From positions 186,001-250,000 of the forward strand of contig NZ_CP064266.1 of the NCBI RefSeq assembly GCF_022811845.1: a stretch of DNA of 64,000 bases, written 5' to 3'. This DNA is from Bacillus pseudomycoides (GTDB taxonomy: Bacteria > Bacillota > Bacilli > Bacillales > Bacillaceae_G). The position numbers and the translations under genes are program-made. Below, piece after piece: positions 9,350-18,344 of this stretch (its first letter is position 1; the number at the start of each line of letters is the position of its first letter). The notes beneath the pieces are model-generated. The model made no database searches and was not told the origin of the DNA. It was given only the letters and a program-made list of their open reading frames with translations.

Positions 9350-9359
9350 CCACTCCTCC

Positions 9360-9743
9360 TTATCCCGTAGGTAAAAAGCCGAGAATTGTTTCAATAACAA
9401 CCGTTAAAATAGGAATAGCCATAACAAGAATTAAAATTTTTCCCGCTAGTTCAATTTTTGAAGCGATTGCACCTTGACCAGCATCTTTTGTAATTTGTGC
9501 TCCAAACTCGGCAATGTACGCAATTCCAATGATTTTCAGTAGCGTCTCTACATAGACATTGCTCACTTTCGCCTCACTTGCAACTCTCTCAATCATTCTT
9601 AAAATGGAATGAATTTGATCGATTAGTAGCAGGAACATTACACTCGCAATGAACACAATAAACAAAGAAGTAATGCTAGATTTATGTTGATTTAGCACAG
9701 CTGCTAAAAATGTCGCAACGAGGCCCAATCCGACAATTTGCAA
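9360..9743 (-). CDS. spoIIIAD: Stage III sporulation protein AD
   Basis: Small polytopic membrane protein of the SpoIIIA complex. Conserved VETLLKIIGIAYIAEFGAQ and KDAGQGAIASKIELAGKILILVMA leave no doubt about identity. The start is uncertain: TTG at 9743 (LQIVGLGLVATF) lies about 17 bases from the GGGGG ribosome binding site, which is too far, whereas homologues carry a few more residues; the better-spaced upstream codons here are ATC and GTT, not standard starts. Confidence 0.93.
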   Translation of the reverse strand: MQIVGLGLVATFLAAVLNQHKSSITSLFIVFIASVMFLLLIDQIHSILRMIERVASEAKVSNVYVETLLKIIGIAYIAEFGAQITKDAGQGAIASKIELAGKILILVMAIPILTVVIETILGFLPTG

Positions 9744-9766
9744 GATTTCGATTCGAACCGCCCCCT

Positions 9767-9970
9767 TTACTGGAAGAGAAAGACACTTTTAATCTTGTCA
9801 AACAAAGTATTAATCAAAAATGCAACATGAAATAAAATAACGACAAAACCGACAAGAATCACCCAGTTTGCAATATCCTCCCGCTTTAACTCTTTTAGTA
9901 CTGTATGAATGAAAGCTAAAACAATGCCGATTCCGGCGATTTGAAATATTAATCCAACATCGATGGACAT
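9767..9970 (-). CDS. spoIIIAC: Stage III sporulation protein AC
   Basis: 67-residue membrane protein with two helices (LIFQIAGIGIVLAFIHTVL and WVILVGFVVILFHVAFLI), the usual size and topology for SpoIIIAC. The ATG follows a GGGGGAGAAGGG ribosome binding site. It is flanked by spoIIIAB and spoIIIAD in the conserved order. Confidence 0.95.
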   Translation of the reverse strand: MSIDVGLIFQIAGIGIVLAFIHTVLKELKREDIANWVILVGFVVILFHVAFLINTLFDKIKSVFLFQ

Positions 9971-9984
9971 CGCCCTTCTCCCCC

Positions 9985-10500
9985 TTATAGCAGTAAAATT
10001 ACGATAAGTAGTCCTGCTAATACCCCTAAACTCTTTATCATCTTTTCATATTGAAATTGCAGCGCTTTTGCTTCGCCCTCTTCTCTTTCTAAATGAGTAA
10101 TACATAAGCGAATATGCTTTTGTTGCGATTCACGATCATGTTGCCCTAAGGTTTCGCCAAATTGTTGTAAAATCTCATATTCGGTTTGTTTAAATGCAGT
10201 GAGTTTCCAATTTTCTTGTAAACTATCGATCCAAGCTTCTCTAACGGTTTGCTCACCGCTTTCTAGCCGCTTTGAAAAACTTTGAAATATCCAGTTTAAA
10301 GGTTTCGGCATTTGTTTTACTAAGCGCTCGGCTGCTTCTGATAAAGGTGTATGCCCATACATAATTTCAGCTTCTAACGATTGCAGCGCAGCTTTTAAAA
10401 GCCTAAGTTGACGCGAGCGCTCACTATACCTTTTAGCATACGAAAAGCCAAAGAAAGTCGTCACCGCTACAATTAACGCCGCACCAAATATTTTCACCAT
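9985..10500 (-). CDS. spoIIIAB: Stage III sporulation protein AB
   Basis: 171-residue protein with a membrane helix at each end (FGAALIVAVTTFFGFSYA and SLGVLAGLLIVILLL) and a helical middle; related to type II secretion F-like proteins. Its ATG overlaps the last codons of spoIIIAA by 7 bases, so translation is probably coupled. Confidence 0.95.
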   Translation of the reverse strand: MVKIFGAALIVAVTTFFGFSYAKRYSERSRQLRLLKAALQSLEAEIMYGHTPLSEAAERLVKQMPKPLNWIFQSFSKRLESGEQTVREAWIDSLQENWKLTAFKQTEYEILQQFGETLGQHDRESQQKHIRLCITHLEREEGEAKALQFQYEKMIKSLGVLAGLLIVILLL

Positions 10501-11420
10501 ATACCTTGTGCCTTCCCTTGCCTTTGAACAGGCTTGCCATCCCCATCTTTCACTTGAACAACGGTTCCAGGGCCCTTTGCTTTTGATAGTTCAATAAAGC
10601 GATCAAACACACCAAGTTCCATCACAGCCTTTAAAGATGGTCTTTTCATTACATCAGCAAAGGAAAATCCGTGAGCACTTATAAAGAGCTGAACACCTGC
10701 ATGAACTGCCTCCATAATAGCTTCACTATCTTCCATACGCCCAATTTCATCCACTATTAATATATCTGGGCTCATAGAACGAATCATCATCATCATTCCT
10801 TCTGCTTTTGGACATGCATCTAGTACATCAACCCGGGGACCAAGCTCATATTGTGGAATCCCTTTTACACATCCAGCAATTTCTGAGCGTTCATCAACAA
10901 TACCCACTTTGCAAGAAGGAATGTTATGAGAACGAATCCCTTGGCTCATACAGCGCGCCACATCTCTAAGAAGTGTTGTCTTCCCTGTTTGGGGTGGACC
11001 AATTACCATCGTGTTTAACCAGCGTGAGTCGTACAAATAAGATAGAAGCGGATCAGCTATCCCAATCTTTTGACGAGCAATCCGAATATTAAATGACGAC
11101 ACATCCCGGATCATTTTCACTGCACTTTTCTCGGTAATTACTTTTCCAGCTAAGCCAATTCTATGACCACCGCGCAAAGTAACGTACCCACGCTTTAACT
11201 CTTCTTCCATCGTATAAATCGAATATTGACTGAGCTTATTTAATAAATAGATAGCATCCTCTGCTGTAACGATATAGTCATAAAACAGTACTTCTCCATA
11301 CGCAATGCATTCAAGCGGTCTTCCAATCCGAATCCGAATTTCTTCTAACACACTATATTGTTCACAGCCTTCAATGAACTGTTTCATATGCTTTGGTAAA
11401 ACTTCTAATACCTCTTTCAT
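10494..11420 (-). CDS. spoIIIAA: Stage III sporulation protein AA (ATPase)
   Basis: First gene of the spoIIIA operon; a cytoplasmic secretion-type ATPase thought to energise the mother cell-forespore channel. The 308-residue protein has Walker A VIGPPQTGKTTLLRDVA, Walker B DILIVDEIGRMED and the DERSEIAGC loop. In B. subtilis the operon is driven by sigma-E; I could not mark the promoter with confidence in the 27-base gap to yqhV or within yqhV. Confidence 0.96.
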   Translation of the reverse strand: MKEVLEVLPKHMKQFIEGCEQYSVLEEIRIRIGRPLECIAYGEVLFYDYIVTAEDAIYLLNKLSQYSIYTMEEELKRGYVTLRGGHRIGLAGKVITEKSAVKMIRDVSSFNIRIARQKIGIADPLLSYLYDSRWLNTMVIGPPQTGKTTLLRDVARCMSQGIRSHNIPSCKVGIVDERSEIAGCVKGIPQYELGPRVDVLDACPKAEGMMMMIRSMSPDILIVDEIGRMEDSEAIMEAVHAGVQLFISAHGFSFADVMKRPSLKAVMELGVFDRFIELSKAKGPGTVVQVKDGDGKPVQRQGKAQGIW

Positions 11421-11447
11421 AAGCGTCTCCCCACTATAATTGACTTA

Positions 11448-11729
11448 CTATTTCAGCACCGCAATAAAAATACAGCCAATTCCAAGAGTTAGAAAAAAAA
11501 GTTTCAGAAAGGAAATTTCATTTGCAACGCTTGCAATACCAATTGTCATCGTTAGAATCAATACAGTCGGTCCAACAAATGCCAGCATACCGTTTATAAA
11601 CAATGCTTTTTTCGTATCATTCACATAAAGCATAAGCAAAGCGGCGAATATTTCCGCGCTACCTGAAAACAACCGAAGCAACCCCATAACAAGCACAGAT
11701 GTCTCCATTGCCGCCAGCCACTGTTTCAT
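11448..11729 (-). CDS. yqhV: YqhV family membrane protein
   Basis: 93-residue protein with three hydrophobic segments (SVLVMGLLRLFSGSAEIFAA, KALFINGMLAFVGPTVLIL and a C-terminal helix FLTLGIGCIFIAVLK). Position between spoIIIAA and efp and size match B. subtilis YqhV (DUF2619). The start at 11729 follows GGTGGGAGA. It runs ahead of spoIIIAA on the same strand with a 27-base gap; function unknown. Confidence 0.88.
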   Translation of the reverse strand: MKQWLAAMETSVLVMGLLRLFSGSAEIFAALLMLYVNDTKKALFINGMLAFVGPTVLILTMTIGIASVANEISFLKLFFLTLGIGCIFIAVLK

Positions 11730-11939
11730 TCTCCCACCTTCTCTCCTTACCAATTACTTTTCAAGTAACTCCTTAGACTTACTGGGTAAGTCATACTCCA
11801 AAAAGCATATATTTGTACAACCATATGCAGAGGTTGTCTATTTCAGAAGTAAAAACATAATTTTTCGCATTACTCACCATTAAAATCTGAATATTCCCAT
11901 TATTTTATGTTATATTTAGTGTACGAAAGGAGATTTTCT

Positions 11940-12488
11940 ATGAATCACGTAACATTATTACCATTCGATTTACAATATGCAGACATCATTTTCACATTAT
12001 CTAGCGATCCACATGTGAAAGACGCCCTAGGGCTAAAAGTAGAAACTATCGAAGATACAAAAGCATTTATTCGTTTTGCAATGGAAGAAGAACGAATAAA
12101 ACAATCTCTATCAAGAGTGATTGTAAATGAAAAAAAGGAGATAATTGGTATCACCTCTCTCAAACATATCGATCACATAAAAAAGAAATCTCATATCGGT
12201 AGTTGGCTCGGCTATCCATATTGGGGCCAAGGATACAATGAAGCTGCTAAAAAGGAAATTTTTAAAATGGCATTTGAAGAATTAGATCTTACATATGTAT
12301 TCGCGGGCGCAAAAACAACTAATATCCGTTCGCAAAAAGCGCAGGAGAAATTACCTTATATTTCTCTACATGTAGAAAAACAGTTTCCAGATGAACATAT
12401 AGCACTAGAAAAAGAGACAAAATCCCCTTGTGTGCTACATGTTATATCTCGTGAGAATTTTTTAAATTGGATCGGATTAAATAATTAG
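11940..12488 (+). CDS. GNAT family N-acetyltransferase
   Basis: 182-residue acetyltransferase of the GNAT (RimJ/RimL-like) type. The acetyl-CoA site is seen in HIGSWLGYPYWGQGYNEAAKKEI, with the strand VIVNEKKEIIGITSLKHI before it and AGAKTTNIRSQKAQEKL after it. AAAGGAGA precedes the ATG at 11940; the open frame further upstream is not preceded by a ribosome binding site. Substrate unknown. It pairs with the DUF3899 gene 11 bases downstream. Confidence 0.85.
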   Translation: MNHVTLLPFDLQYADIIFTLSSDPHVKDALGLKVETIEDTKAFIRFAMEEERIKQSLSRVIVNEKKEIIGITSLKHIDHIKKKSHIGSWLGYPYWGQGYNEAAKKEIFKMAFEELDLTYVFAGAKTTNIRSQKAQEKLPYISLHVEKQFPDEHIALEKETKSPCVLHVISRENFLNWIGLNN

Positions 12489-12499
12489 GAGGTTTTACA

Positions 12500-12820
12500 G
12501 TGAAAGTAATTAAATTTATTATGACAATCGCATTAGAGTTTGTCGGCATCTATCTTTTTTCAAAAGCGGTTGGTTGGTCTTTTATGGAAACATTTTTTCT
12601 AGGAAGCATGGCGATATTCGGCATAATTTGGCTAGTGGCTTTAAGTATGAATCGTAACGCCAATATGGACCATGCTTTATACAAAGGAGTATCTGGAGTA
12701 GATACTGGAGAAGTAAAACCATTTCAAATCATTTTGAGTCCTTACATAATAGGAACAATCAGCCTTGTAGCCATTAGTCTTATTACAAGTATCATTTATT
12801 ATTCACCTTATTTCACATAA
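12500..12820 (+). CDS. DUF3899-like membrane protein
   Basis: 106-residue protein with three hydrophobic helices (IMTIALEFVGIYLFSKAV, FFLGSMAIFGIIWLVALS and IIGTISLVAISLITSIIYY). The layout looks like DUF3899 family membrane proteins of Bacillus, recognised from memory and not certain. The start is GTG behind GGAGG at 7-base spacing. Probably cotranscribed with the upstream acetyltransferase and ended by a bidirectional terminator shared with efp. Confidence 0.75.
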   Translation: MKVIKFIMTIALEFVGIYLFSKAVGWSFMETFFLGSMAIFGIIWLVALSMNRNANMDHALYKGVSGVDTGEVKPFQIILSPYIIGTISLVAISLITSIIYYSPYFT

Positions 12821-12850
12821 AAAAGCACTCGTGTAATCACGAGTGCTTTT
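12821..12850. terminator. Bidirectional intrinsic terminator
   Basis: AAAAGCACTCGTG (12821-12833) and CACGAGTGCTTTT (12838-12850) form a perfect 13-bp stem with a TAAT loop, with T-runs on both strands; it serves the DUF3899 gene and the convergent efp operon. Confidence 0.95.
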
Positions 12851-12855
12851 TCTAA

Positions 12856-13413
12856 CTATGCACGAGAAACGTATTTGCCTTCACCTGTGTTGATGATAAG
12901 CATTTCACCTTCGTTAATGAAGATTGGTACTTGTACAACAAGGCCAGTTTCTAATGTAGCTGGTTTCGTTACGTTAGAAGCTGTATCACCTTTAATACCT
13001 GGTTCTGTTTCTACAACTTTTAACTCAACAGTATTTGGAAGTTCAACTCCAAGTACTTCACCTTGGTATGTCATAATAGCTACTTCCATGTTTTCTTTTA
13101 AGAATTTTAGCTCGCGCTCGATTTGAGCTTCACCAAGTTCGATTTGCTCATAAGTTCCGTTATCCATGAATACGTGAGACTCACCGCTCGCGTATAAGTA
13201 TTGCATACGACGGTTTTCGATATGTGCTTTTTCTACTTTTTCACCAGCACGGAATGTTTTTTCTTGAACAGAACCTGTGCGAAGGTTACGTAGTTTAGAG
13301 CGAACGAACGCAGCACCTTTACCTGGCTTTACGTGTTGGAAATCGATAACTTGCCAAAGGCTGTTGTCCACCGCAATTGTTAAACCTGTACGAAAATCAT
13401 TTACTGAAATCAT
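12856..13413 (-). CDS. efp: Elongation factor P
   Basis: Binds ribosomes stalled at polyproline stretches and restores peptide bond formation. The 185-residue length and three KOW/OB-like domains are standard, with the N-terminal ISVNDFRTGLTI and the modified-loop lysine at position 32 in VKPGKGAAFVRSK, which in B. subtilis carries an aminopentanol group. It follows the M24 peptidase gene by 20 bases, the same pair as B. subtilis yqhT-efp. Confidence 0.97.
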   Translation of the reverse strand: MISVNDFRTGLTIAVDNSLWQVIDFQHVKPGKGAAFVRSKLRNLRTGSVQEKTFRAGEKVEKAHIENRRMQYLYASGESHVFMDNGTYEQIELGEAQIERELKFLKENMEVAIMTYQGEVLGVELPNTVELKVVETEPGIKGDTASNVTKPATLETGLVVQVPIFINEGEMLIINTGEGKYVSRA

Positions 13414-13433
13414 GCAAAAAATCCTCCTGTGTA

Positions 13434-14495
13434 TTACAAAATAATAAGTTCTTTTGGAGACTTCGTGATTACTTCATTACCTTCACTTGTTACAATAATA
13501 TCGTCCTCAATACGTACACCGCCAACACCCGGAATATAAATACCCGGTTCTACTGTCACAGCCATACCTGGCTCAAGTACCGTTTCAGAGCGGAACGCTA
13601 AACCTGGTGCTTCGTGAATCTCAAGACCCACTCCATGACCAGTAGAATGCCCGAAATATTCACCGTATCCTTTTTCAGTTATGTAGTCACGTGTTAGTGC
13701 ATCCGCTTCACGACCAGTTAAACCAGCTTTAATGCCATTCACACCACGAAGTTGCGCTTCTAAAACGACATTGTAAATTTCTTTTAATTTATCCGATGGT
13801 TCGCCGACTGCAATCGTACGAGTAATATCAGAGCAATATCCTTTATAATAAGCACCGAAGTCTAATGTTACGAAATCTCCTTTTTCTATCACTTTTTCAG
13901 ATGCCACACCATGCGGCAACGCTGAACGAAGTCCTGAAGCAACGATAATATCAAACGAAGAAGACGTTGCTCCTTGTTTTCTCATGAAAAATTCAAGTTC
14001 ATTTGACACTTCAATTTCAGATACGCCTGGGCGAATGAATGATAGAATATGTTCAAAGGCAGCATCTGCAATCTGTGCAGCTTCCTTTAATATCTTAATC
14101 TCTGAATCCGTCTTAATCAAGCGTAACTTTTCTACAAGCTCAGAAGTTGGAACAAATTCCGCTTCAATAGCTTCTTTATGTGCTGTATAAGAGCTATATG
14201 TAAGTGTATCTTGCTCAAAGCCAAGCTTTTGAATTCCCAATTCTTTCACTTGTTTCGCAACTTCATCAAGAATTGGTCCTGTATGTTGGACAATTTCATA
14301 ACCAACAGCTTGCTTACCAGCTTGCTCTACATAGCGGAAATCTGTGATAAACAGAGCACGGTCATTCGAAATAAGTACCACACCAGCTGTCCCTGTAAAG
14401 TTTGTCATATATCTACGACTATATTCATTCGTTAATAAAATACCATCAATACCAGCTTCACCAAATGCACTTCTTAACTTCGTGATCTTTTCCAT
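13434..14495 (-). CDS. yqhT: M24 family metallopeptidase (Xaa-Pro aminopeptidase/dipeptidase, YqhT-like)
   Basis: 353-residue peptidase that removes N-terminal residues before proline. An N-terminal creatinase-like domain (residues 1-125) is followed by the pita-bread domain with metal ligands in LDFGAYYKGYCSDITRT, GHSTGHGVGLEIHEAPG and VEPGIYIPGVGGVRIEDD. The start at 14495 (MEKITKLRSAF) follows GGGAGG; extension to an upstream ATG would run into aroQ. It lies between aroQ and efp on one transcript. Confidence 0.92.
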   Translation of the reverse strand: MEKITKLRSAFGEAGIDGILLTNEYSRRYMTNFTGTAGVVLISNDRALFITDFRYVEQAGKQAVGYEIVQHTGPILDEVAKQVKELGIQKLGFEQDTLTYSSYTAHKEAIEAEFVPTSELVEKLRLIKTDSEIKILKEAAQIADAAFEHILSFIRPGVSEIEVSNELEFFMRKQGATSSSFDIIVASGLRSALPHGVASEKVIEKGDFVTLDFGAYYKGYCSDITRTIAVGEPSDKLKEIYNVVLEAQLRGVNGIKAGLTGREADALTRDYITEKGYGEYFGHSTGHGVGLEIHEAPGLAFRSETVLEPGMAVTVEPGIYIPGVGGVRIEDDIIVTSEGNEVITKSPKELIIL

Positions 14496-14499
14496 CAGT

Positions 14500-14940
14500 T
14501 TATGCCTCCCTAAGTTTCTCCAATAATGCAAATAACGCTAACTTATAACCATAAAAACCAAATCCAACAATTTGCCCTGCAGTGGCAGCTGCCGTCACAG
14601 ATTCATGACGAAACGATTCACGCTGATGAATGTTGGAAATATGTACCTCAATAACTGGAATCGAAATGCTCGCAATCGCATCTCGAATCGCATAGCTATA
14701 ATGCGTAAATGCTCCTGGATTTAGAATGATTCCTTCATATATGTCGTCAGCCTCATGAATGATGTCAATAAGAGCACCTTCATGATTCGATTGAAAACAT
14801 TCTAACTCCACTCCCAATTTCTCTGCTTCTTGCTTCATCTCTGTTTCAAGTGTCGCTAGCGTTCCTTTCCCATATACATTCACCTCTCGAACGCCAAGGC
14901 GATTTAGATTAGGACCGTTAACGAGGAGTAATTTCTTCAT
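14500..14940 (-). CDS. aroQ: 3-dehydroquinate dehydratase, type II
   Basis: Third step of the shikimate pathway: converts 3-dehydroquinate to 3-dehydroshikimate. The 146-residue protein has the type II signature LLVNGPNLNRLGVREVNVYG with the active-site lid, NPGAFTHYSYAIRDAI, and EVHISNIHQRESFRHES with the catalytic histidine. The start at 14940 follows AAGGAG. The gene ends 4 bases before the peptidase start. aroK, a later step, is also in this window. Confidence 0.96.
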   Translation of the reverse strand: MKKLLLVNGPNLNRLGVREVNVYGKGTLATLETEMKQEAEKLGVELECFQSNHEGALIDIIHEADDIYEGIILNPGAFTHYSYAIRDAIASISIPVIEVHISNIHQRESFRHESVTAAATAGQIVGFGFYGYKLALFALLEKLREA

Positions 14941-15014
14941 ACTTTTAAAACTCCTTAATATAAAAATGTCTATACAACATTTTAACACAGGAGTCACTTA
15001 TTTGAATAGTTTGT

Positions 15015-15479
15015 CTACTCCACACCTTCCCCTTGATTCACATTGTTCGCTTCAAACGAAACAGAATATGTAATAAATACACCATATAAAATAAAAATAC
15101 ATATCGTTGTGACAATTGTTTCTTTCGGTAAATGAAGTGCATTCTTAATAACAGGTGCAATAGAACCAAGCCCTAAAAATAAAATAGTCCACCAAAAGAG
15201 ACCATAAAGTATCCCAGGTAGTATCCCTTCAAATCTTTTGAAAAGGGCCTTATAGATAAGTGCCACTAAAATAGAAAGAAGTCCTACACAGACAACGCCT
15301 AATACATTTCCCCAAACTCCTTCTTTCCAATTTCCAAGCGCAAATGGTAAAAGTAAATAGTTCGGTCCAACCTCCGTAAATGAAAAAATATGAAGAAAAT
15401 ACCATATACTCCCCCAAAAAGCACCACCAAATAAACCAATCTGTACAAACTTATTTATTTCTGATTGTTCTTGCTTCAC
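15015..15479 (-). CDS. yqhR: YqhR family membrane protein
   Basis: 154-residue protein with four predicted membrane helices (VQIGLFGGAFWGSIWYFLH, VLGVVCVGLLSILVALIY, ILPGILYGLFWWTILFLGLG and ETIVTTICIFILYGVFITY). Position between aroQ and yqhQ equals B. subtilis YqhR. Function unknown. Confidence 0.88.
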   Translation of the reverse strand: MKQEQSEINKFVQIGLFGGAFWGSIWYFLHIFSFTEVGPNYLLLPFALGNWKEGVWGNVLGVVCVGLLSILVALIYKALFKRFEGILPGILYGLFWWTILFLGLGSIAPVIKNALHLPKETIVTTICIFILYGVFITYSVSFEANNVNQGEGVE

Positions 15480-15722
15480 ATCAACACCTCCACTTACTAG
15501 TATGTCCGAAACTATTTTGAAGCATGTTTAAATCATGCAAAATTTGTCTATAAAAAGAATAAGAAATGTCTAGCTTCCGTAACATTTTTCCTTGTCAGCA
15601 GCTTGTGTTTGTCGATAAAATAAAGGAAACTCGGTGATTGTCAAATCTCATAATGGCAGAACCAAGTGTGACAATTGCCTCTTTTCTACATAAGAGAGAA
15701 ACAAATACAGGTTGGTGTTAAC

Positions 15723-16646
15723 ATGGCAAAGGAGACAAAACAAATATACGGTGGGCAAGCGGTCATAGAAGGAGTTATGTTTGGTGGTAGAGAATATACT
15801 GTTACAGCGGTTCGTCGTAAAGATAAATCGATCGAATTTTATCGATTACCACGTGTACGTAATAAAATATCATCTGTACTCAAGAAAGTTCCATTTTTAC
15901 GTGGTATTGCCGCTATCGTTGATGCAAGTGCTAATGGAGCGAAGCATTTAAACTTTGCTTCGGAACGATTTGACGTTCATCCTGAGGACGATGAACAGCT
16001 TGCAAACAAGAAAGAAGAACAATCAAAATTAACGATGATATTAGGAGTAGCCGCAGTCGGAGTCCTATCGTTCATATTCGGCAAAGTTATTTTCACAGCA
16101 GTTCCCGCACTTTTAGCGGAATTGACAAGACCCATTTTCCCATCTCACACTGGGCAAATCATTGTCGAAAGCATCATTAAGCTTATCCTATTACTGAGCT
16201 ATATATATATTGTGTCACTAACTCCGCTCATTAAGCGTGTATTTCAATATCATGGTGCGGAACATAAAGTTATCAATGCTTACGAAAATAATCTTCCGCT
16301 GACAGTAGCAAATGTACAAAAACAAACTCGTCTCCATTATCGTTGCGGTAGTAGTTTTATTATATTTACAGTCATTATCGGAATGTTTGTTTACTTTCTT
16401 GTTCCTACTGATCCTCTTTGGGCCAGAGTGATAAATCGAATTTTATTAATTCCAGTTGTTCTAGGTATTTCTTTTGAAGTCTTGCAATTTACAAATCGAT
16501 TACGAGATATTCCTGTTTTGCGTGCGTTAGGATATCCAGGATTATGGCTTCAATTATTAACTACAAAAGAACCAGAAGATGATCAAGTTGAAGTTGCAAT
16601 TGCATCTTTCGAAGAATTATTACGTTTAGAAGGAAAACAACAATAA
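15723..16646 (+). CDS. yqhQ: DUF1385 family membrane protein YqhQ
   Basis: 307-residue conserved membrane protein with the DUF1385 signatures YGGQAVIEGVMFGG at the N-terminus and YHGAEHKVINAYE after the membrane helices at about residues 110-190. The ATG at 15723 opens this conserved start, preceded by GGTTGGTG. Divergent from yqhR; biochemical role is unknown. Confidence 0.92.
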   Translation: MAKETKQIYGGQAVIEGVMFGGREYTVTAVRRKDKSIEFYRLPRVRNKISSVLKKVPFLRGIAAIVDASANGAKHLNFASERFDVHPEDDEQLANKKEEQSKLTMILGVAAVGVLSFIFGKVIFTAVPALLAELTRPIFPSHTGQIIVESIIKLILLLSYIYIVSLTPLIKRVFQYHGAEHKVINAYENNLPLTVANVQKQTRLHYRCGSSFIIFTVIIGMFVYFLVPTDPLWARVINRILLIPVVLGISFEVLQFTNRLRDIPVLRALGYPGLWLQLLTTKEPEDDQVEVAIASFEELLRLEGKQQ

Positions 16647-16726
16647 TTTTTTAAAAATGTTACTCAACTCCTTCCCTTGTCGCTAATATACTAATTTAAA
16701 TATATGTTATTTAGGAGGTGTTCCCT

Positions 16727-17128
16727 ATGAACGGTCGTTCGTTTACGTTCGCTTTAGTCATGCTTATTATTGGGTTAGCAATATTTGGTCTCGTATCATC
16801 TGCAATTACAAATCCATACGGAATGGTCAAAAACATTGCCATTATGTTACTTGTTGTTGGTGTCTTTTATTTATTATATAAGATGTTTACAAGCTCCAGC
16901 GGTTCCGCCAATTCGCAAAACTCTTATAAGCGCGCCGCGAAACAATCGAACCAAAAATACGGAAAGCAAAATGTAGCACCCCTAAGCAATTCTTTATTAA
17001 AACGAAATGCTTCTGATGACAAAGGTAAAAAAGGCAATTCATCAGTGTTAAAAAGGAAGCGAAAGCAATCTCATTTAACAGTGATTGAGGGCAAAAAAAA
17101 TAAAAAGAAAGACCGTGCTTCCTTTTAG
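16727..17128 (+). CDS. yqhP: SA1362-like small membrane protein (YqhP)
   Basis: 133-residue protein with two N-terminal helices (FALVMLIIGLAIFGLVS and IMLLVVGVFYLLYKMF) and a long basic cytoplasmic tail rich in Lys, Ser and Asn. The start at 16727 follows AGGAGG; a GTG three codons upstream overlaps it. Position after yqhQ fits YqhP. Terminated by the hairpin at its 3' end. Confidence 0.82.
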   Translation: MNGRSFTFALVMLIIGLAIFGLVSSAITNPYGMVKNIAIMLLVVGVFYLLYKMFTSSSGSANSQNSYKRAAKQSNQKYGKQNVAPLSNSLLKRNASDDKGKKGNSSVLKRKRKQSHLTVIEGKKNKKKDRASF

Positions 17129-17150
17129 GAAATACGGTCTTTCTTTTTAT
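17102..17150. terminator. Bidirectional terminator between yqhP and the HAD gene
   Basis: AAAAAGAAAGACCGT (17102-17116) pairs with ACGGTCTTTCTTTTT (17134-17148), enclosing the yqhP stop codon; T-rich on both strands. Confidence 0.9.
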
Positions 17151-17803
17151 TTTTTCTCTCTCACATATTGAAGTACTTCTATTAAACTCTTTTCTTTCAT
17201 ACTCCCTAAGCGAAGATGATAATTTTCAAACTGCAAAGCTTTTGTAACCTCATTAGGAACAATGACGCATTTTAATCCTGCTGCAATCGCTGCTTTCAAT
17301 CCATTTACTGAATCCTCAAATACAACAGCTTCTGAAAGATCAATTTTCAATTCTTCAATAGCTGCCTTATACAGCTCTGGATCTGGTTTTACTCTCTCAA
17401 CATCTTCTTTTGTTTTAATAACTTCAAAATACTCTCGGATCCCTAAATCTTCTAAAAATCCAACAACCCATTTTCTTGAAGAACTAGAAGCTAAACCAAT
17501 TCTTACTCCAAGACTTTTTGCTTCTTCTAAGTATTCTTTCACACCATCACGAGCTACTGGTATTTTCATTTTCTCTTGATGTAAAGCCGAAACTTTTTCT
17601 TCTAGCAATGTTTTATTAAATTGCTCTTTCAATTGTTGTTCAATATAGGTATAAAGCACTTCATCTGTTGTTCCAACACATTTTGCAAACTCTTCTAGAG
17701 GTAACTCACCACCATATTCGCGAATTACTTCCTGAAAAGATTGGAACCAAATTGTTTCTGTATCTACAATTAACCCATCAAAGTCGAAAATAATTGCTTT
17801 CAT
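17147..17803 (-). CDS. HAD family phosphatase (beta-phosphoglucomutase-like subgroup)
   Basis: 218-residue haloacid dehalogenase hydrolase. All four motifs are visible: FDFDGLIVDTE (nucleophile Asp), LASSSSRKW, KPDPELYKAAI (Lys) and VFEDSVNGLKAAIAAGLKC. The helical cap between motifs I and II puts it with the YhcW/beta-phosphoglucomutase-like enzymes. Substrate cannot be told from sequence. It occupies the place where B. subtilis has yqhO. Confidence 0.88.
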   Translation of the reverse strand: MKAIIFDFDGLIVDTETIWFQSFQEVIREYGGELPLEEFAKCVGTTDEVLYTYIEQQLKEQFNKTLLEEKVSALHQEKMKIPVARDGVKEYLEEAKSLGVRIGLASSSSRKWVVGFLEDLGIREYFEVIKTKEDVERVKPDPELYKAAIEELKIDLSEAVVFEDSVNGLKAAIAAGLKCVIVPNEVTKALQFENYHLRLGSMKEKSLIEVLQYVREKK

Positions 17804-17883
17804 TCCAACCCCGCCCTTTACAAAAAGATATTTTTATATTTCTATACATTCCAACTTACATAAAGTCAATTCCTCTTTTAAAC

Positions 17884-17914
17884 AAAAAAAGGAAACGTCT
17901 CTCGCTTCCTTTAC
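17884..17914 (-). terminator. Terminator of mntR
   Basis: AAAGGAAACG and CGCTTCCTTT flank a short loop; on the minus strand the hairpin ends in a T-run just past the mntR stop. Confidence 0.75.
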
Positions 17915-17915
17915 T

Positions 17916-18344
17916 TTACTTTCCCTGCTCTTCATTTGCTTTTTGAACACCGCGAAGTGTTTCAATTCGAAGCTCATCTTGCTCAAAATATTGTACTAAA
18001 TCACCAATGCGGTCAATAGCTTCCCAACTTAAATGATGTTCAATCCCTTCTACATCATTATAAACCTTACTTTCATCCACACCGATGATACGCATAAATT
18101 GTTCTAGTAATTCATGACGGTAGACAAGACGTTCCCCGATTTTTTTCCCTTTTGATGTTAATACAAGCCCTCTATATTTTTCATAAATCAGATACTCATC
18201 TTTATCTAATTTTTGTACCATTTTCGTTACAGAGGATGGATGTACACTAAGCGCTTCAGCAATATCAGATACGCGGGCATATCCCTTTTCATCAATTAAC
18301 AAATAAATTTGTTCAATATAATCTTCCATACTAGGGGTAGGCAT
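17916..18344 (-). CDS. mntR: Manganese-dependent transcriptional regulator MntR
   Basis: DtxR-family repressor that senses Mn(II) and shuts off manganese uptake genes. The 142-residue protein shows the wHTH (GYARVSDIAEALSVHPSSVTKMVQKL) and metal ligands: Asp8 in MPTPSMEDYIEQ, Glu and His residues in RHELLEQFMRIIGV and DVEGIEHHLSWEAIDRI. The start at 18344 follows GGAGGAAG. No mntH or mntABC is in the window. Neighbourhood matches B. subtilis mntR next to lipM. Confidence 0.96.
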   Translation of the reverse strand: MPTPSMEDYIEQIYLLIDEKGYARVSDIAEALSVHPSSVTKMVQKLDKDEYLIYEKYRGLVLTSKGKKIGERLVYRHELLEQFMRIIGVDESKVYNDVEGIEHHLSWEAIDRIGDLVQYFEQDELRIETLRGVQKANEEQGK

